Source of the DNA: Sphingobium psychrophilum
GTDB lineage: Bacteria; Pseudomonadota; Alphaproteobacteria; Sphingomonadales; Sphingomonadaceae
DNA length: 64,000 nucleotides
Direction: 5' to 3'
Assembly (NCBI RefSeq): GCF_012927105.1
Contig: NZ_JABBFV010000002.1
Location: 293,951 to 357,950, forward strand
A program made the position numbers and the translations under genes. Shown one piece after another: positions 34,009 through 43,350 of this stretch; the stretch's first letter is position 1; every line of letters starts with the position of its first letter. A model generated the notes under the pieces. The model ran no database searches. It was given only the letters and a program-made list of their open reading frames with translations, and had not been told where the DNA came from.

Positions 34009-36486
34009 TCAGAAGTCGAACCGGACCGAGGCGGACACGGTGCGACCATTGATAGAGCGCGCGCGGACGATGCCGTTGGCGGGGATGGCGGCATCCTCCG
34101 CTTCGGTGAAGCCCTTGACGTCGAACAGATTGTTGGCGTTGAGCGAGAGCTGGACCCGATCCATCGGCTTGACCGTCAGGAAGGCGTTGACCTGCGTATA
34201 GCCGGGCAGTTTCAACTGGTTGCTGTCCTGCGCATAGCTGCTGGAGGTGCCAATGACGTTCGCGCCGACAGTGAAGACGCCCGCATCATATTGCGGCGTG
34301 ACCTGATACAGGAATTTGGCTTGGCGGCGGGGGCGATTGCCCACGACCGCCGGGTTCAACACGTCGCTGGCGATCTTGGCGTCGGTATAGGTGCCGCCCG
34401 CCGTGATGCTGAACCGGCCGGTGCGGTATCCGCCCTCCAGTTCCAGGCCAAAGGCGCGATAGTTGCGGTTGAAGAAGGTCTGGGTCGTCGCCTCGAAATT
34501 CTGTTCCTCGGTCTTGGCGTGGAAGGCGGTTGCGTTGAGCGTCAGGCCGCCATTGCGATATTTGACGCCGCCTTCCAGTTGTTTGACGAAATCGACAGCC
34601 GCGCCGCTGTCGGTCAGATTGCCGGTGGTGGTGCTGACGGCCGGGCCGAACAGCAGTCGATCGGCGTTGGCGCGCGCGCCGCGGCTGTAGCGGGCGAACA
34701 GCGCGATGTCGTCGGCCAGGCGGTAGTTGGCGCCGAAGGAATAGGACAGATATTCATAGCTATAGTCGACCGGCGCCGTCAGCGTCGGGACCACCGCGAC
34801 ATTGGTTTCGGGGATGGAGATTACCCCGTCGCCGTTCATGTCGCGGCTGATGACGCCCACGCGCCCGCCGCCCAGGTCCGATCCGGCGATCGTGCCCTTG
34901 GCGCTGCCGAAATCGTAGCGCAGGCTGCCGTCCAGGGTCAGCGCGCCGGTGGCCAAGCTCAAGGACGCGAAGGGGGCGTCGGTGTCATAGTCGACATCGT
35001 AGCTGCGGCGGCAGCAATTGCCGAAGAAGGTCGCGCCATAGCCATAGGTGCCATTTTGCGTGAGCGCCTGGCCCGCCGCGTTGGTGAGGTTGACGAGCGC
35101 CGCATTGCCGCCGCCGGTCACTTCGAGCAGGTGCGAGGTCCACAGCCAGTCGGTGGCGATCGTCTGGCGCGATTTGTAGAATCCGGCCGTCGCGGTCAGC
35201 TTGCCAGCGCCGGTGTCGAAATCCCGGCTGACGCGCAGGTCGTTGGTGATGTTGTTGAGGCTGTTGATCTTGACGTCGAACAGCACGATTTGGGCCAGAT
35301 AGTTGCTGCCGTTAAACGCCTGGCCCGCATTGGGACCATTGGCATAGGTGAGGGTCGATCCCGCGCCGCCCAGCGCGGTCGCGATCGCCGATCCGGTGTC
35401 GACCGCTGAGGGGAAGGGCGAGGTGAAGCCGCCCGACACGTCCGAATAGCGGAAGCGTTCGGTGACGTTCCAGCCATCGCCCAGTTCGAATTGCGATTCC
35501 AGGCCGACGGCATAGACGACCGGATGCTGGCCATCGCGAATGTCGCGCGTCACCGGGTTGTTGCGGCCGTCCAGCGTCACATTGTCGCGGAAATAGCGCG
35601 AATGGAGCGTGTCGCCATTGATGCTGAAACCGGGCAGATCCTGATATTTGGGATTGCTGTTGCTGCCCGTCACCAACACCGGATTGGGCAGGTAGCCGAT
35701 GGCGCGGTCATTGAGATATTTGCCGTAGAGGCGGATATAGCCGCCGGCAAATTCCTTGGTGATGTTCGCCTTGATCTGGCCGCCCTTGTTGGCGTCATAG
35801 CCCGCCTTGCGCGGTCCTTCACCCTGGCGGTAGAAACCGCCGACATGGTAGCGCAGGCTGTCGCTGATCCGACCGCCATAGTCGAAGTCGAGCCGATATT
35901 CCTCATAGTCGATACCCGCCGTCGCCTGGATCGCGCCGCCTTCCTGCTCGCCGGTCTTGGAGATCATGTTGATGACGCCGCCCGGCGCATTGGACGCGAA
36001 GGTGGAGGCCGATCCGCCGCGCACCGATTCGACCCGGCCGATGTTGAAGTCCGAGCGCAGGAAGATGTCGGCATTGCCAAAGGTGATGTCGCCAAATTCC
36101 AGCACGGGCAGGCCGTCCTCCTGCAATTGCAGGAACTTCGCGCCGCCCGATGCGACCGGCAGGCCACGGACCGAGATATTGGCATTGCCTTCGCCGCCCG
36201 AGGATTCGGAGCGGATGCCGGGCAGGTTGCGGAAGATTTCGGCGACGGAACGCGGCGCTGCCTTGGCGATGTCGTCGCTGCTAAGCGAGCTGACGGTGAC
36301 GCTGCTGTTGAGCCGGTTCTGGCCGCGGGCGACCGCCGTGACGACGATTTCATCGTCGGGGGCGGCGGCGGGCGCGACGTCCGGCGCCGACTGGGGGGCG
36401 GCGACGGGCTGCTGCTGCGCCTGGGCGGCATTGGCCACGATCAGGGTCGCCGACGTCAGCAGAAATGTCTGGAACTGCCTTTTCAT
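34009..36486 (-). CDS. TonB-dependent outer-membrane receptor (sucrose locus)
   Basis: An 825-residue receptor. It has a signal peptide (MKRQFQTFLLTSATLIVANAAQAQ), a TonB-box-like DDEIVVTAV, a plug with RSVAEIFRNLPGIRSES and VRGLPVASGG, and a beta-barrel ending in VSASVRFDF. It belongs to the carbohydrate-type receptors and, by context, should bring sucrose or fructans across the outer membrane. An EF-hand-type loop (D549 to E560) sits in what is probably an extracellular loop. The start at 36486 has GGGAGAG upstream. Transcription starts from the LacI-operator region and continues into the GH68 and kinase genes. Confidence 0.93.
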   Translation of the reverse strand: MKRQFQTFLLTSATLIVANAAQAQQQPVAAPQSAPDVAPAAAPDDEIVVTAVARGQNRLNSSVTVSSLSSDDIAKAAPRSVAEIFRNLPGIRSESSGGEGNANISVRGLPVASGGAKFLQLQEDGLPVLEFGDITFGNADIFLRSDFNIGRVESVRGGSASTFASNAPGGVINMISKTGEQEGGAIQATAGIDYEEYRLDFDYGGRISDSLRYHVGGFYRQGEGPRKAGYDANKGGQIKANITKEFAGGYIRLYGKYLNDRAIGYLPNPVLVTGSNSNPKYQDLPGFSINGDTLHSRYFRDNVTLDGRNNPVTRDIRDGQHPVVYAVGLESQFELGDGWNVTERFRYSDVSGGFTSPFPSAVDTGSAIATALGGAGSTLTYANGPNAGQAFNGSNYLAQIVLFDVKINSLNNITNDLRVSRDFDTGAGKLTATAGFYKSRQTIATDWLWTSHLLEVTGGGNAALVNLTNAAGQALTQNGTYGYGATFFGNCCRRSYDVDYDTDAPFASLSLATGALTLDGSLRYDFGSAKGTIAGSDLGGGRVGVISRDMNGDGVISIPETNVAVVPTLTAPVDYSYEYLSYSFGANYRLADDIALFARYSRGARANADRLLFGPAVSTTTGNLTDSGAAVDFVKQLEGGVKYRNGGLTLNATAFHAKTEEQNFEATTQTFFNRNYRAFGLELEGGYRTGRFSITAGGTYTDAKIASDVLNPAVVGNRPRRQAKFLYQVTPQYDAGVFTVGANVIGTSSSYAQDSNQLKLPGYTQVNAFLTVKPMDRVQLSLNANNLFDVKGFTEAEDAAIPANGIVRARSINGRTVSASVRFDF

Positions 36487-36535
36487 TGTCTCTCTCCCAC
36501 GCCGATTCGTTCGGCTTGTGATTGTGATGATCCCT

Positions 36536-36586
36536 TTCGCAAACGATTGCAACAGGCATATCAGACAGATTGCAATCGTTTGCGAA
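36536..36586. promoter_or_regulatory. Paired LacI-family operators in divergent promoter
   Basis: Two 17-base sites are exact reverse complements: TTCGCAAACGATTGCAA at 36536-36552 and TTGCAATCGTTTGCGAA at 36570-36586. Each is itself a near-palindrome around a central CG, the usual LacI/GalR half-site form. Centres are 34 bases apart, about three helical turns. They lie between the TonB receptor and the divergent MFS gene and are probably bound by the LacI regulator at 37975-38979. Confidence 0.85.
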
Positions 36587-36648
36587 CATCTATACTGACA
36601 AATCCGTCAAGGACGGCAACAGTCCGCCAGGCAGGAGAGGCAAAGATC

Positions 36649-37971
36649 ATGAGCGAGCCGATACCCCGTAAGCCGCACCTTTCGCTGGGGCGGATCGTGC
36701 AGATGAACCTGGGCTTCCTGGGACTTCAGTTCAGCTTCGGATTGCAGCAAAGCAATATGGGGCCGATCTATTCCTATCTGGGCGCGGACGAGGCGTCCTT
36801 GCCGCTGCTGTGGCTGGCCGGGCCGATGACCGGATTGCTGATCCAGCCGATCATCGGCGCGATGAGCGACCGCACCGTCACCCGCTTTGGCCGGCGGACT
36901 CCCTATTTCCTGATCGGCGCGGTGCTGTGCAGCCTGTGCCTGTTCGCCATGCCCTACAGCCGGGCGCTGTGGGTGGCGGCGAGCCTGCTCTGGGTGCTGG
37001 ACGCGGCGAACAATGTGACGATGGAGCCCTATCGCGCCTATGTCAGCGACCGGCTGGACCCGGCGCAACGGCCGCTTGGTTTCCTGACGCAAAGCGCCTT
37101 TACCGGCCTGGCCCAGACGCTGTCCTATCTGGCGCCGTCCCTGCTGGTGTGGGGCGGGCTGAACGCCGATGCGATCGACCCGTCGGGTATTCCGGTCATC
37201 ACGCGGATCGCCTTCATCGTGGGCGCTGTCTTGTCGCTGTCCACCATCCTGTGGTCGGTGCTGCGCGTGCCCGAACTGCCGCTGAGCGCGCAGGAGATCG
37301 CGGCGATGCGGGCCGAGCCGCTGTCCGCCCGCACGACGTTTCGTGACCTCAAGCAGGCGATCGTCGAAATGCCCGCCCCCATGCGCCAACTGGCCATCGC
37401 CATGCTGTTCCAATGGTATGCGATGTTTTGTTACTGGCAGTTCGTCGCCTTCGCCATTGCGCGGTCGCTCTACGACACGGCCGACGCCAGCAGCGCGAGC
37501 TTTCGCCAGGCGGTGCTGGTGAATGGGCAGATCGGCGGATTCTATAATTTCATCGCCTTCGTCGCGGCCTTCGCCATGGTGCCGATCGCCCGGAAAATGG
37601 GTGCGCGCCCGGTCCATGCCGTCAGCGTCGCCGCGGCGGGCATCGCCATGCTCGCCCTGCCCTGGTGTACGAGCCAGGCGATGCTGTTCGTGCCGATGAT
37701 CGGCATCGGTCTTGGCTGGGCGAGCATGATGGGCAACCCCTATATCATCCTGGCCGACAGCATCCCGCCCGCCCGCACCGGCATCTATATGGGCATTTTC
37801 AACATGTTCATCGTCATCCCGATGATGATCGAAAGCCTGACCATGCCGCTGATCTATCGCCCGCTGCTGGGTGGCGATCCGCGCCATGTGCTGATGCTGG
37901 CGGGGATCTTGATGCTGTTGGCGGCGGTTGCGACGCTGGCCATTCGGGAGCGCCCGACGCGCGCGGCCTGA
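36649..37971 (+). CDS. GPH/SUT-like MFS sucrose transporter
   Basis: A 440-residue inner-membrane transporter of the major facilitator superfamily with about twelve helices. [20 protein letters not shown] and [20 protein letters not shown], followed by RFGRRTPY, are typical of the sucrose/maltoside (SUT/GPH-related) branch found in sphingomonads and Caulobacter. It diverges from the TonB receptor over the paired LacI operators and ends three bases before the convergent LacI gene. The start at 36649 has GGAGAGG six bases upstream. Proton-coupled uptake of sucrose or a related disaccharide is inferred. Confidence 0.9.
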   Translation: MSEPIPRKPHLSLGRIVQMNLGFLGLQFSFGLQQSNMGPIYSYLGADEASLPLLWLAGPMTGLLIQPIIGAMSDRTVTRFGRRTPYFLIGAVLCSLCLFAMPYSRALWVAASLLWVLDAANNVTMEPYRAYVSDRLDPAQRPLGFLTQSAFTGLAQTLSYLAPSLLVWGGLNADAIDPSGIPVITRIAFIVGAVLSLSTILWSVLRVPELPLSAQEIAAMRAEPLSARTTFRDLKQAIVEMPAPMRQLAIAMLFQWYAMFCYWQFVAFAIARSLYDTADASSASFRQAVLVNGQIGGFYNFIAFVAAFAMVPIARKMGARPVHAVSVAAAGIAMLALPWCTSQAMLFVPMIGIGLGWASMMGNPYIILADSIPPARTGIYMGIFNMFIVIPMMIESLTMPLIYRPLLGGDPRHVLMLAGILMLLAAVATLAIRERPTRAA

Positions 37972-37974
37972 TCG

Positions 37975-38979
37975 TCAGGCGGACGCGCGCTTGACCAGGT
38001 GCGGCGTCATGCAGGCCGAGGCGGCGGGCGTACCGGCCAGCCGGTCGAACAACAGATCCACCATCAGCGCCGCGCCGCGCGCGACGTCCTGCCGGATGGT
38101 GGTGAGCGGCGGGGTGGTCTGCGACGCGACCATGACATCGTCATAGCCCACGACCGCCACGTCGCCGGGCACGCGCAGCCCGGCGTCGCCCAGCGCCCGC
38201 AGCGCGCTCATCGCGATGACGTCCGACGCCGCGACGATCCCGTCGATCGGCGGATGATCGGCCAGCAAGGCGCGGATGGCGTCATAGGATGCCTGCGTGG
38301 TCAGATGGGCGGGCAGGAGCAGGCCGTCGCCCATGCCCGCCTGCGCCAGCGCCGCGCGAAAGCCGGCATGGCGGGCGGCAAATTCGGGCACGTCGGGATT
38401 GCCGAAAAAGGCCAGGTGGCGGCGGCCCTGCGCTAGTAGATGATCGGCCGCCATCCGCCCGCCCGCCACATTGTCCGACCCCACGGTCAGTTGTGCATAG
38501 CCGTCGACCGCTGCGCCCCAGACGACCAGCGGCGCATAGCGCGCGGCCACTCGCTCGATCGTGTCGATCTGGTCCGACTGGCCGATCAGCAGCACGCCAT
38601 CGACCCGCCCGCCATCGACGATCCGGTCCAGCCACTGGCCGTCGGCGGGAATGACGCGCGAGAGCAGCAGGTCATAGCCGCGATCGGCCAGCGCGTCGGC
38701 CAGCGGGCCGATCAGGCTCATGAAGAAGGGATCGGACAGATGCTGTTGCGTTTCATGGCCAAGCGGCAGCACGACGCCGATCGCGCCGGTGCGGCCCAGC
38801 CGCAGGTTGCGGGCCGCGCGGTTGATCTGAAACCCATGGTCCTGCGCCAGCGCCTCGATCCGTTCGCGGGTCGCGCGGGCGATCATCGGATTGCCCGAAA
38901 GCGCGCGCGACACGGTGGACACCGATACGCCCGCGATCCGGGCCAGCTTGGCGAGACTGGAGGCATTTGTTGATTTCAT
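37975..38979 (-). CDS. LacI-family regulator of the sucrose locus
   Basis: A 334-residue LacI/GalR-type repressor. The N-terminal HTH lies at about residues 7-28 (LAKLARIAGVSVSTVSRAL), then a hinge helix (RAARNLRLGRTGAIGVVLPL), then the effector domain with VVGYDDVMVASQTTPPLTTI. It is convergent with the MFS transporter gene at three bases' spacing, and the paired operators 1.4 kb away are natural targets. A GTG at 39000 would add seven residues. The whole locus reads as a self-contained sucrose module: receptor, transporter, enzyme, kinase and repressor. Confidence 0.92.
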   Translation of the reverse strand: MKSTNASSLAKLARIAGVSVSTVSRALSGNPMIARATRERIEALAQDHGFQINRAARNLRLGRTGAIGVVLPLGHETQQHLSDPFFMSLIGPLADALADRGYDLLLSRVIPADGQWLDRIVDGGRVDGVLLIGQSDQIDTIERVAARYAPLVVWGAAVDGYAQLTVGSDNVAGGRMAADHLLAQGRRHLAFFGNPDVPEFAARHAGFRAALAQAGMGDGLLLPAHLTTQASYDAIRALLADHPPIDGIVAASDVIAMSALRALGDAGLRVPGDVAVVGYDDVMVASQTTPPLTTIRQDVARGAALMVDLLFDRLAGTPAASACMTPHLVKRASA

Positions 38980-39320
38980 GACCGAGCGGGAAGTCCACAC
39001 ATAACGGGCCGGTCAGCAGCGAGGCCAACGGACTAAGGAACTTAGGATGCTTATCGCCCGGCCGATGCGGAGGCAAGGAATCAGACAGTGGCCACTTGGT
39101 CCATCACCATTTGGTCGAAATGCGGAATCCGAATGTATTCGTAACATTGCAGCGGACATTGGCGTTAGAATTTACGTAGCCAGAACCCACGGATTTCCGT
39201 CGGTTTCTGAGACTTGGCACATAAGCTTCAACTCTTCAAACGAAACCGCGATAAAAATCGCGATAGACGGCATTGTAATCAAACTGCTCGAACACTCACC
39301 GACGCGCCGAACGTGTCGAT
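38980..39320. other. Gene-poor stretch before the IS remnants
   Basis: No convincing coding gene was found in this stretch of about 340 bases. Base composition falls from GC-rich near the LacI gene to AT-richer sequence after about 39100, marking the edge of a region of mobile-element debris. A short open frame at 39047-39358 shows no recognisable family. Confidence 0.5.
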
Positions 39321-39766
39321 TGAACCGTACCAAGTCTACCGGAGGCCGTTTGGTTTAAGTCATGCAGCCATGGAGACGTCGTCCAGCATGGCGTAATATC
39401 GTGCCCGGCTTCGGCAGGTGGGATATCGCCGATGGGTTCGTACGGGCATCGGCTGTTGAACCATTTCAACCATTCAAGCTTGGCGTATTCAACGGCCTTA
39501 GAGGGTCGCGACGGTCCTCTGCGGTGGATCACCTCCGCCTTCTAAAGGCCGTTGATCTTTCCGGTCAAAGCACTGGCATAGCAGTCGCCTACGCTACCAA
39601 CCCAGGGTTCGATCTCGACTTCGGCAAGGCGCTCCGAGTATCGGATTGAGACATATCCTCCGGATTCAAACGGTCGGCGCAACACCGACTTCATACCGCG
39701 GGGTGGGGGGGAATGGTCATGGGCTTCTGCAGGCGCCCTCCATCTGAGCGCCTCTCGCAGTCGCAT
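39321..39766 (-). pseudogene. IS3-family transposase remnant (3' end of OrfB)
   Basis: A broken fragment of an IS3-family integrase-type transposase. One frame carries YVSIRYSERLAEVEIEP and VGSVGD; a second carries VIHRRGP, EWLKWFNSR and EPIGDIPPAEA; a third, at the end, LDDVSMAA followed by a stop. All are characteristic of the OrfB C-terminus. Downstream, sequence like the usual IS end with TTAAACCAAACGGCCTCCGG runs to TGAACC at 39321, probably the old terminal repeat. At least two frameshifts and a missing 5' half show it is inactive. Confidence 0.8.
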
Positions 39767-39799
39767 ATTAATGGCGTGAGCAACTGCTTCGAGTTCCCT

Positions 39800-40075
39800 T
39801 ATAGAGTGCCGGCTGAGATCGGTCCCTTCAGGAAGTACTGGTGGAGCAGGCTGTTGCCCGTAATGCTGTTATGCCGCCAAGCGTCGAGCTGCTGCGGCAG
39901 CAGTCCAGGCGTTCGCGCAATTTCCGCGATGTCGGCGCTGGGTTCAAAATCGAGGTGATGATGCGCGCCTTGACCTCGGCCGTCCAGCGCCGCCGCATCG
40001 GCGCTGCTGGGACGATGTGTATACGCGACGGCCGCTGACCCTCCTGTCTTTCGAAACCTGTGCAGCGACCCTTGG
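39800..40075 (-). pseudogene. IS66-family Orf1 (TnpA-like) remnant
   Basis: Two overlapping minus-strand frames together resemble IS66 Orf1. One carries RRRWTAEVKARIITS, the other PSADIAEIARTPGLLPQQL and DAWRHN, which in an intact protein run on as one HTH-containing chain. A frameshift between them and lack of the remaining IS66 genes show a degraded copy. It lies directly beside the IS3 remnant. Confidence 0.7.
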
Positions 40076-40142
40076 AGAAAGTGCCGATAAATTGGATTAA
40101 CGACGACCGTGCCATAGCTGTCCGCATGCATACGAACATCGT

Positions 40143-40406
40143 TCACCACAGTGCTCTACTGTCGAGCCAAGCCTGAACCTCTGATAATCGAAATCGGGGA
40201 CAACGGCGATATTTTGTGTGCCCTGTTCCCAATTCAAACTCGCGGGGGAAATTTCCTGGACGGCGCTGCCGCAACCTATCGATTTGACGTCGCGACAGTC
40301 GAGCAAGACGCGCAAAATCAACGACCGTTATCATCTGCGTGGAAAAATCAACCGTTACAGATTCTGAAGCGCGACGCCCGGCCGCACCTTGCAGAGTTTC
40401 AGCCAT
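40143..40406 (-). CDS. AlpA/MerR-like small HTH protein
   Basis: An 87-residue putative DNA-binding protein. The C-terminal half has MITVVDFARLARLSRRQIDR followed by RPGNFPREFELG and FRLSEVQAWLDS, the pattern of AlpA-type or excisionase-like winged helix proteins: helix-turn-helix, wing with a proline/phenylalanine turn, and a terminal helix ending near a tryptophan. The start at 40406 is chosen because GGGG lies six bases upstream; 40334 is an alternative. Such proteins regulate excision of prophages and integrative elements. It sits among transposase debris, beside a second AlpA-like gene. Confidence 0.6.
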   Translation of the reverse strand: MAETLQGAAGRRASESVTVDFSTQMITVVDFARLARLSRRQIDRLRQRRPGNFPREFELGTGHTKYRRCPRFRLSEVQAWLDSRALW

Positions 40407-40669
40407 GGGAAACCCCGCATTTTTTGCTACATTCAAACATACAAACCAAGTTCCTTCTTGGTCTGCCCGCAGATAGGATAGTACCACTACGTATTTCTTC
40501 TGCAAGATCAAATCGGTTAAGTGCATCTGAACCTGACGGAATTCTTCCCACTGTTGTTGCAATGTCGGATCATGCTACCGCAACCAACTGAAACTACATT
40601 TATCGAGAAGCACATGGTCGGACGCCGGGCTGCGGCCGGCACATGAAGTGGTCAGCCGGTATCTGTACG

Positions 40670-40930
40670 TTAGCCTGACGGATTAGCAACGAATTCCTCG
40701 ATATCGCTTTCGTACCAGGCGACAGAGCGCAATCCGATACGGCGGCGGCGAGGGAAGCGACCGGCTGTTTCTAACCTATAGATAGCTGAGACGGACATCC
40801 CGGTTCTTGCGGTGACATCAGGTGTCCGCAAGAGCCGGTCTGACCGGCGGTCCTTTCGATAGATCGGCTCTGCATCCGCAGAAGTCGCCGGGCCTACAGA
40901 AAATTGAGATATGTCAGACTTCATGGCCAA
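40670..40930 (-). CDS. AlpA-family phage/element regulator
   Basis: An 86-residue protein whose C-terminal two-thirds match AlpA: LLRTPDVTARTGMSVSAIYR (helix-turn-helix), AGRFPRRRRIGLRSVAWYES (wing with the conserved W) and a final helix DIEEFVANP. AlpA proteins activate integrase or excisionase genes of cryptic prophages and integrative elements. No integrase was found in the window, so it is either a relic or acts elsewhere. ATG at 40930 or 40924. Confidence 0.75.
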   Translation of the reverse strand: MAMKSDISQFSVGPATSADAEPIYRKDRRSDRLLRTPDVTARTGMSVSAIYRLETAGRFPRRRRIGLRSVAWYESDIEEFVANPSG

Positions 40931-41054
40931 CCCTTATTCAGAAGGTCTGCCCGCCAGGCCTGACTATGCCGCAATCACAGTAGAAGGGCAATGAGATCTG
41001 GTTGGCTGATCGACGTATGTAGAGAGACAAAAGCGCCCCGCTGCCGCAGCGTTG

Positions 41055-41807
41055 CTAGAGACGGTAAGTAAGCGCGACCATTCCAAAGGGCTGGGTCGCA
41101 CGGCCAACCAGGGGGCTCTCGTTCACTTTGTTGAGCAAGGTAGTCGCACCACCGGTTGCGCTCAATGCAATTCGGTCCGTCAATCGATAGGTCGCTGTGA
41201 GGGTGCCTGAGATATCCTTAAATCCCGCCCCCGTAGAGAAAGGGGAAAGCCCAGAAGCAGATGCTTCCAGATTGCCTACGTCAAAATACTGACTGTTATG
41301 CTCCCGATTCGCCCAGGTGGCCCCTACTGTTGGCGTGAGGGAAAATTTTGAGGATATGCTGACAGGATAGGAGACGCTGGCATCAGCGATAATCCCGCCT
41401 GTCCCGCCCGATATGACTTTTGTAACGCCGAAGGTACCAATCACGCCACTGGAGCGCACATTTGTATATGCGCGAGCACCCAGGCCATCAGGCAGTTTCG
41501 ATATTCCGATTGGAACGTCGCGACGCCGATAGCCCTGGACAAATACAGCGCTGACACCTGCTGATATCACCCCTGTATCAATTGGCTCGATCCCGATGCC
41601 ATTACGCAGGTTCGCGAAGAACGTCCCCTTCTTGATGTCGATCGCCGGCAACGGCAGCACCCGGTAGTCTCCAGACCCTTGATAGGTCGGCGCGACCGCA
41701 ACTCCTGTACCAAAAACGATTCGATCCTGGGCCTGCGCCGAGGCGCCGAACCAGATCATGCCAACGGCGCAGAGTGGCTTAGCACTTAACTTCATGAGTT
41801 TGTTCAT
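41055..41807 (-). CDS. MipA/OmpV-family outer-membrane protein
   Basis: A 250-residue outer-membrane beta-barrel protein of the MipA/OmpV family. A signal peptide ends near GASAQAQ (about residue 27). The barrel follows with GVAVAPTYQGSGDYRVLPLPAIDI, GIGIEPI, TPTVGATWAN and a terminal MVALTYRL. Members act as scaffolding or porin-like proteins. It lies 121 bases downstream of a TetR gene on the same strand and may be controlled by it. The start at 41807 gives a typical leader; 41795 is an alternative. Confidence 0.88.
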   Translation of the reverse strand: MNKLMKLSAKPLCAVGMIWFGASAQAQDRIVFGTGVAVAPTYQGSGDYRVLPLPAIDIKKGTFFANLRNGIGIEPIDTGVISAGVSAVFVQGYRRRDVPIGISKLPDGLGARAYTNVRSSGVIGTFGVTKVISGGTGGIIADASVSYPVSISSKFSLTPTVGATWANREHNSQYFDVGNLEASASGLSPFSTGAGFKDISGTLTATYRLTDRIALSATGGATTLLNKVNESPLVGRATQPFGMVALTYRL

Positions 41808-41928
41808 CGAGCCGATCGCTCCACCGAATGAAATGTCCGCGTCTTCGATTCCGGGCACATGCCCTTAATCCCGCATCGCACATATCGCCGATGTCATGCT
41901 TTGTCGTCAATAAGAAACAGATTGTATC

Positions 41929-42567
41929 TTAAGTAATCTCTGAGTGGCGCGTTGGACCGGGCAGGGGCATCGTCAACGGGATAAAGATCTGATCGATGAT
42001 TTCCGATATGGTCTGGTCCGAAATGGGCTGCGCGGTCACGATGATCTCGTGCATCACAAGGCTGGGTAGCGCGCGCATGACGCGAGCGTTTAGTCGCTCG
42101 GGATCTATCTCTCCACGCTCTACACCGCGTGCGATGACATCGCCGATCGGGTTCTCGCTGAAACGCGCATCCGTGAAATTCACCTCTCCTGAAGCCATGT
42201 CCTCGTGCATTTCGAACACAAGCCTCATGAGACTAGGAGGCGCGCGATCAGCAAACTTCCGCATGGCGCATTGGAGTTCATCTTTCAGGTTGCCAAGGTC
42301 GGGGACAATTATGAGGTTACGGTTCATGTGCCGCACGATCGCGGCGGAAGCGAGACTCGCGCGCGTTGGCCAACGTCGGTAAAGTACTGGACGGCTCGTG
42401 CCGGCCAGGCGAGCGACAGTTTCGAAGGTAAACTTCGCATAGCCGTTGGTAGACAATTCTGACCATGCAGCATCCAGAATGGCTTCTTCGAGCGCCAGCC
42501 CGCGACGCCTCCGGTTTAGTTCGTTACCCTCGTCACTAGTCAAGGCGGTCTTAGTCCTGCTGGTCAA
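41929..42567 (-). CDS. TetR/AcrR-family transcriptional regulator
   Basis: A 212-residue repressor-type regulator. The N-terminal HTH is clear (ILDAAWSELSTNGYAKFTFE, then VARLAGTSRPVLYRRWPTRA). The ligand-binding domain resembles the TetR C-terminal group with an LVFEMHEDMASGEV-like helix. The only upstream start in frame is TTG at 42567; the ribosome site is weak, so the start is uncertain. It is upstream of, and on the same strand as, the MipA gene and abuts a decayed LysR gene on the other strand. Confidence 0.85.
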   Translation of the reverse strand: MTSRTKTALTSDEGNELNRRRRGLALEEAILDAAWSELSTNGYAKFTFETVARLAGTSRPVLYRRWPTRASLASAAIVRHMNRNLIIVPDLGNLKDELQCAMRKFADRAPPSLMRLVFEMHEDMASGEVNFTDARFSENPIGDVIARGVERGEIDPERLNARVMRALPSLVMHEIIVTAQPISDQTISEIIDQIFIPLTMPLPGPTRHSEIT

Positions 42568-42729
42568 TCGCCGTCACGCGAAGTCGGTTGTGAGACAGGG
42601 AAGACCTTTAAACTAAAAGGATATAAAACCAACTGAAAGTCAGGTTATTGGCTTGCGCAGGACACAACTGGTCAGAGCATGACCAGCCGCACGAAGCGAA
42701 GGGGTAGGGAGGCTGGCGATCAAGATGAT

Positions 42730-43310
42730 CGCGCGTTGATAGATGCTTTGACCCGCTTGCCGCAGAGCGGCTGGGACTGCCAAATCCGCGGTGGGAAAGA
42801 CGATCGCGCGTCTTGAAGAGCGGCTTGGCTTCAGGCCGTGCAATCGTACAACCGGGCACATGCGACTGACGGCCGATGGAGAGGCGTGTCTGGCGGCATG
42901 TTCGGCCGCGACGAGGTCATATCGGTTCAATCGGCCTTGTCCGCGAGCAATCAGATATTGAGCGGCCGCGTGCATATCAACATGCTGATCGTGTTCGGTC
43001 GCAATGTTTTGCTGCCGATCTGACGGCGATCACTCGAGCACATACAGATCTGAGCCGCAGCCTCACATTGACGGACGCGACAAGCGACCTCCTACGCGAC
43101 GATGTCGACCTCGCCATCCGGTTCGGAACCCTTTCTGACACCAGTAATCTTATCGCCCGGCGGCTGAGGTCGCAGTGATGCGTCATCTGCGCGTCGCCTG
43201 ATTATCTGAAAATGCGCGGCACGCCCAAGGTGCTGGATGATATTCGGTCGTGCCGCTGCATTGTAGGCGCGCAAGGGGGGCCTCCGCTTACATTGCTCGT
43301 GCGAGCTGCA
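42730..43310 (+). pseudogene. LysR-family regulator remnant with several frameshifts
   Basis: Fragments of one LysR-type regulator occur in order but in different frames: IDALTRL; AKSAVGKTIARLEERLG and MRLTADGEA (HTH end); GRVHINMLIVFGRNVLLPI and SLTLTDATSDLLRDDVDLAI, RFGTLSDTSNLIARRL (effector domain); then SPDYLKMRGTPKVLDD. Frame breaks and stops near 42955, 43020 and 43178 show loss of function. The 3' end before rlmJ is lost. It is part of the decayed segment of 39.3-43.3 kb. Confidence 0.8.
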
Positions 43311-43350
43311 GCGCAGCAATTCCTCCTTTGGGAGAGGGGGGCGATGAGGG

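Noticed and set aside
35491..36648. An N-terminal extension of the MFS transporter running back through the operators and the TonB receptor gene
   Set aside because: The transporter begins at 36649 with a good ribosome site; the longer frame crosses the divergent promoter and encodes low-complexity sequence.
39321..40075. Intact insertion sequences of the IS3 and IS66 families
   Set aside because: Both are frameshifted fragments without complete ends or partner genes.
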